Made by a program: the position numbers and the translations under genes
Notes under the pieces: generated by a model
The model's input: only the letters and a program-made list of their open reading frames with translations
Told to the model about the DNA's origin: nothing
The model's database searches: none
Assembly: GCA_016206755.1 (NCBI GenBank)
Contig: JACQQZ010000148.1
Location: 1-12,655 of the forward strand
Origin: Candidatus Omnitrophota bacterium
GTDB lineage: Bacteria; Omnitrophota; Gorgyraeia; 1-14-0-20-64-10; JACQQZ01
Length of the DNA: 12,655 nucleotides
Direction of reading: 5' to 3'
Part shown: positions 11,437 to 12,655 of the stretch, in pieces
Layout of the letters: each line of letters starts with the position of its first letter
Position numbering within the stretch: the stretch's first letter is position 1

Positions 11437-12655
11437 ATGCCAGACCATGCGCTGGGCGCTTTTCTCCGGGAAAACCGGCTCTTCCCTTCTCCCGCTTCCT
11501 TTCAAAAACAGGCCCATTGCAAAGACGCCTCCGTCTACGAAAAAGCCGCCGAAGACCGCCTGAATTTTTGGGCCGGGTTCGCCGAGGAGCTTTTTTGGTT
11601 CAAGAAATGGGATCGGATTTTGGATTGGAAGCTCCCGGATGCCCGGTGGTTTGTCGGCGGAAAAACCAACCTCTCCTACAATTGCCTGGACCGCCATCTC
11701 CGTCAACGAGCCGAAAAAACCGCCATCCTCTGGGAGGGAGAGCCCGGAGATGAACGAATGCTTTCCTATGCCGAGCTTCACCGCGAAGTTTGCCGGTTTT
11801 CCAATGTCCTTGCAAAATTGGGAGTGAAAACCGGCGATCGCGTGACGCTTTACATGCCGATGGTGCCGGAATTGGCGATCGCCATGCTGGCCTGCGCGCG
11901 ATTGGGGGCCGCCCACAGCGTCGTGTTTGGGGGCTTCAGCGCCGATGCCTTGCGGGACCGCATCAACGATTCTCAATCGAAGGTGGTCGTGACAGCCGAT
12001 GGGGGCTGGCGGCGAGGCAGCATCCTTCCTTTGAAAGCGAGCGTGGATCAAGCGCTGACAGCCGGTCCCTGCGTCGAAAAAGTGGTGGTTTACCGGCGCC
12101 TCGGAGAAAAACTGCCGATCGAGATGAAGCCGGGACGCGATCTGGAGTGGCAAGAGCTGATGGACCAGGTGCCGGATGCCTGCGAAGCGCCTCCGCTCGA
12201 CTCGGAAACGATGCTCTACCTGCTTTACACCAGCGGCACGACCGGAAAACCAAAAGGCATTGTCCACACCACCGGCGGCACCATGGTCGGCTGCTATGCC
12301 ACCACCCGGTGGATTTTCGACATTCACGAAGAAGACGTCTATTGGTGCACGGCCGACATCGGATGGGTGACGGGGCATTCCTATGGGGTCTATGGACCGC
12401 TGCTCAATGGCGCAACTTTGCTCATGTACGAAGGGGCTCCCAACCATCCGGACAACGATCGTTTTTGGGCGTTGGTCGAAAAATACCGCGTCAATATCTT
12501 CTACACCGCCCCGACCGCCATTCGCACGTTTATGAAATGGGGGGAAGAATTTCCAAAACGGCATGACCTTTCCTCGCTGCGGCTGCTGGGCTCCGTCGGA
12601 GAACCGATCAACCCGGAGGCCTGGATTTGGTACCACCGCGTCATTGGGCAAATGA
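11437..12655 (+). CDS. acs: Acetyl-CoA synthetase (AMP-forming), partial (C-terminus beyond window)
   Basis: The enzyme activates acetate with ATP to acetyl-AMP and then acetyl-CoA, a cytosolic entry of acetate into central metabolism. About 406 residues are visible of a usual length near 650. The N-terminal ACAS_N region includes [16 protein letters not shown] and [21 protein letters not shown]. Family motifs follow: [35 protein letters not shown], the phosphate-binding [11 protein letters not shown] (264-274), [20 protein letters not shown], and [15 protein letters not shown] with [13 protein letters not shown] near the right edge. These features identify acetyl- rather than long-chain acyl-CoA synthetase. 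The ATG at 11437 agrees with the family N-terminus. Regulation by acetylation of the C-terminal lysine cannot be checked because that region is missing. Confidence 0.96.
   Translation, partial: MPDHALGAFLRENRLFPSPASFQKQAHCKDASVYEKAAEDRLNFWAGFAEELFWFKKWDRILDWKLPDARWFVGGKTNLSYNCLDRHLRQRAEKTAILWEGEPGDERMLSYAELHREVCRFSNVLAKLGVKTGDRVTLYMPMVPELAIAMLACARLGAAHSVVFGGFSADALRDRINDSQSKVVVTADGGWRRGSILPLKASVDQALTAGPCVEKVVVYRRLGEKLPIEMKPGRDLEWQELMDQVPDACEAPPLDSETMLYLLYTSGTTGKPKGIVHTTGGTMVGCYATTRWIFDIHEEDVYWCTADIGWVTGHSYGVYGPLLNGATLLMYEGAPNHPDNDRFWALVEKYRVNIFYTAPTAIRTFMKWGEEFPKRHDLSSLRLLGSVGEPINPEAWIWYHRVIGQM

Noticed and set aside
11392..12651. A 419-codon open frame on the minus strand opposite acs
   Set aside because: It lies fully antisense to an unmistakable acetyl-CoA synthetase. 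Its His/Pro/Arg-rich translation resembles no protein and fits a shadow frame of GC-rich coding DNA.

Overview
The window reads as chromosomal DNA of a Gram-negative bacterium: it has a TonB/ExbB/ExbD energy-transducing system, an exported MsrA, a periplasm-sensing histidine kinase and a membrane GGDEF protein. Moderately GC-rich coding, short intergenic gaps and sigma-70-type promoters fit many environmental phyla (Nitrospirota- or Methylomirabilota-like lineages come to mind). The sequence alone does not fix the taxon. No rRNA, tRNA, CRISPR array, transposase or complete mobile element was seen.

Layout. 1-1400 is a patchy accessory stretch on the minus strand: an Xre-type regulator cut by the left edge, a membrane-anchored protein of unknown function, an 18-codon remnant of a response-regulator receiver domain, two tiny overlapping ORFs that may be one broken gene, and short tandem repeats. 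1417-2713 holds divergent msrA and an exported SRPBCC-fold protein, with promoters sharing one gap. 2708-4491 is an exbB-exbD-tonB operon (minus strand) with overlapping genes, a clear promoter and a 15-bp palindrome at the expected transcription start. 4601-5402 is a hemerythrin-like gene translationally coupled to a probably frameshifted unknown gene, closed by a good intrinsic terminator.

5543-9454 is the most interesting part. A heavy-metal-type two-component system (kinase and OmpR-family regulator, minus strand) faces a small Cys-rich metallothionein-like gene (plus strand), followed 11 bases later by a group 2-like sigma-70 factor with substitutions at promoter-contacting residues. The divergent gap carries two copies of a TGAC-N4-TTGTCAT box resembling the E. 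coli CusR box. One copy lies 30-32 bp upstream of the predicted -10 of each divergent transcript. The simplest reading is a metal-responsive regulon in which the two-component system activates itself and a metallothionein/sigma-factor operon.

9525-9986 encodes a small exported protein of unknown function. 10045-11385 (minus) is a membrane diguanylate cyclase with intact GGDEF and inhibitory sites. Divergent from it, across 51 bp, begins acetyl-CoA synthetase, cut by the right edge. A recurring oddity is that five genes have a -10-like hexamer only 6-8 bases before the start codon, which suggests leaderless or nearly leaderless transcripts.
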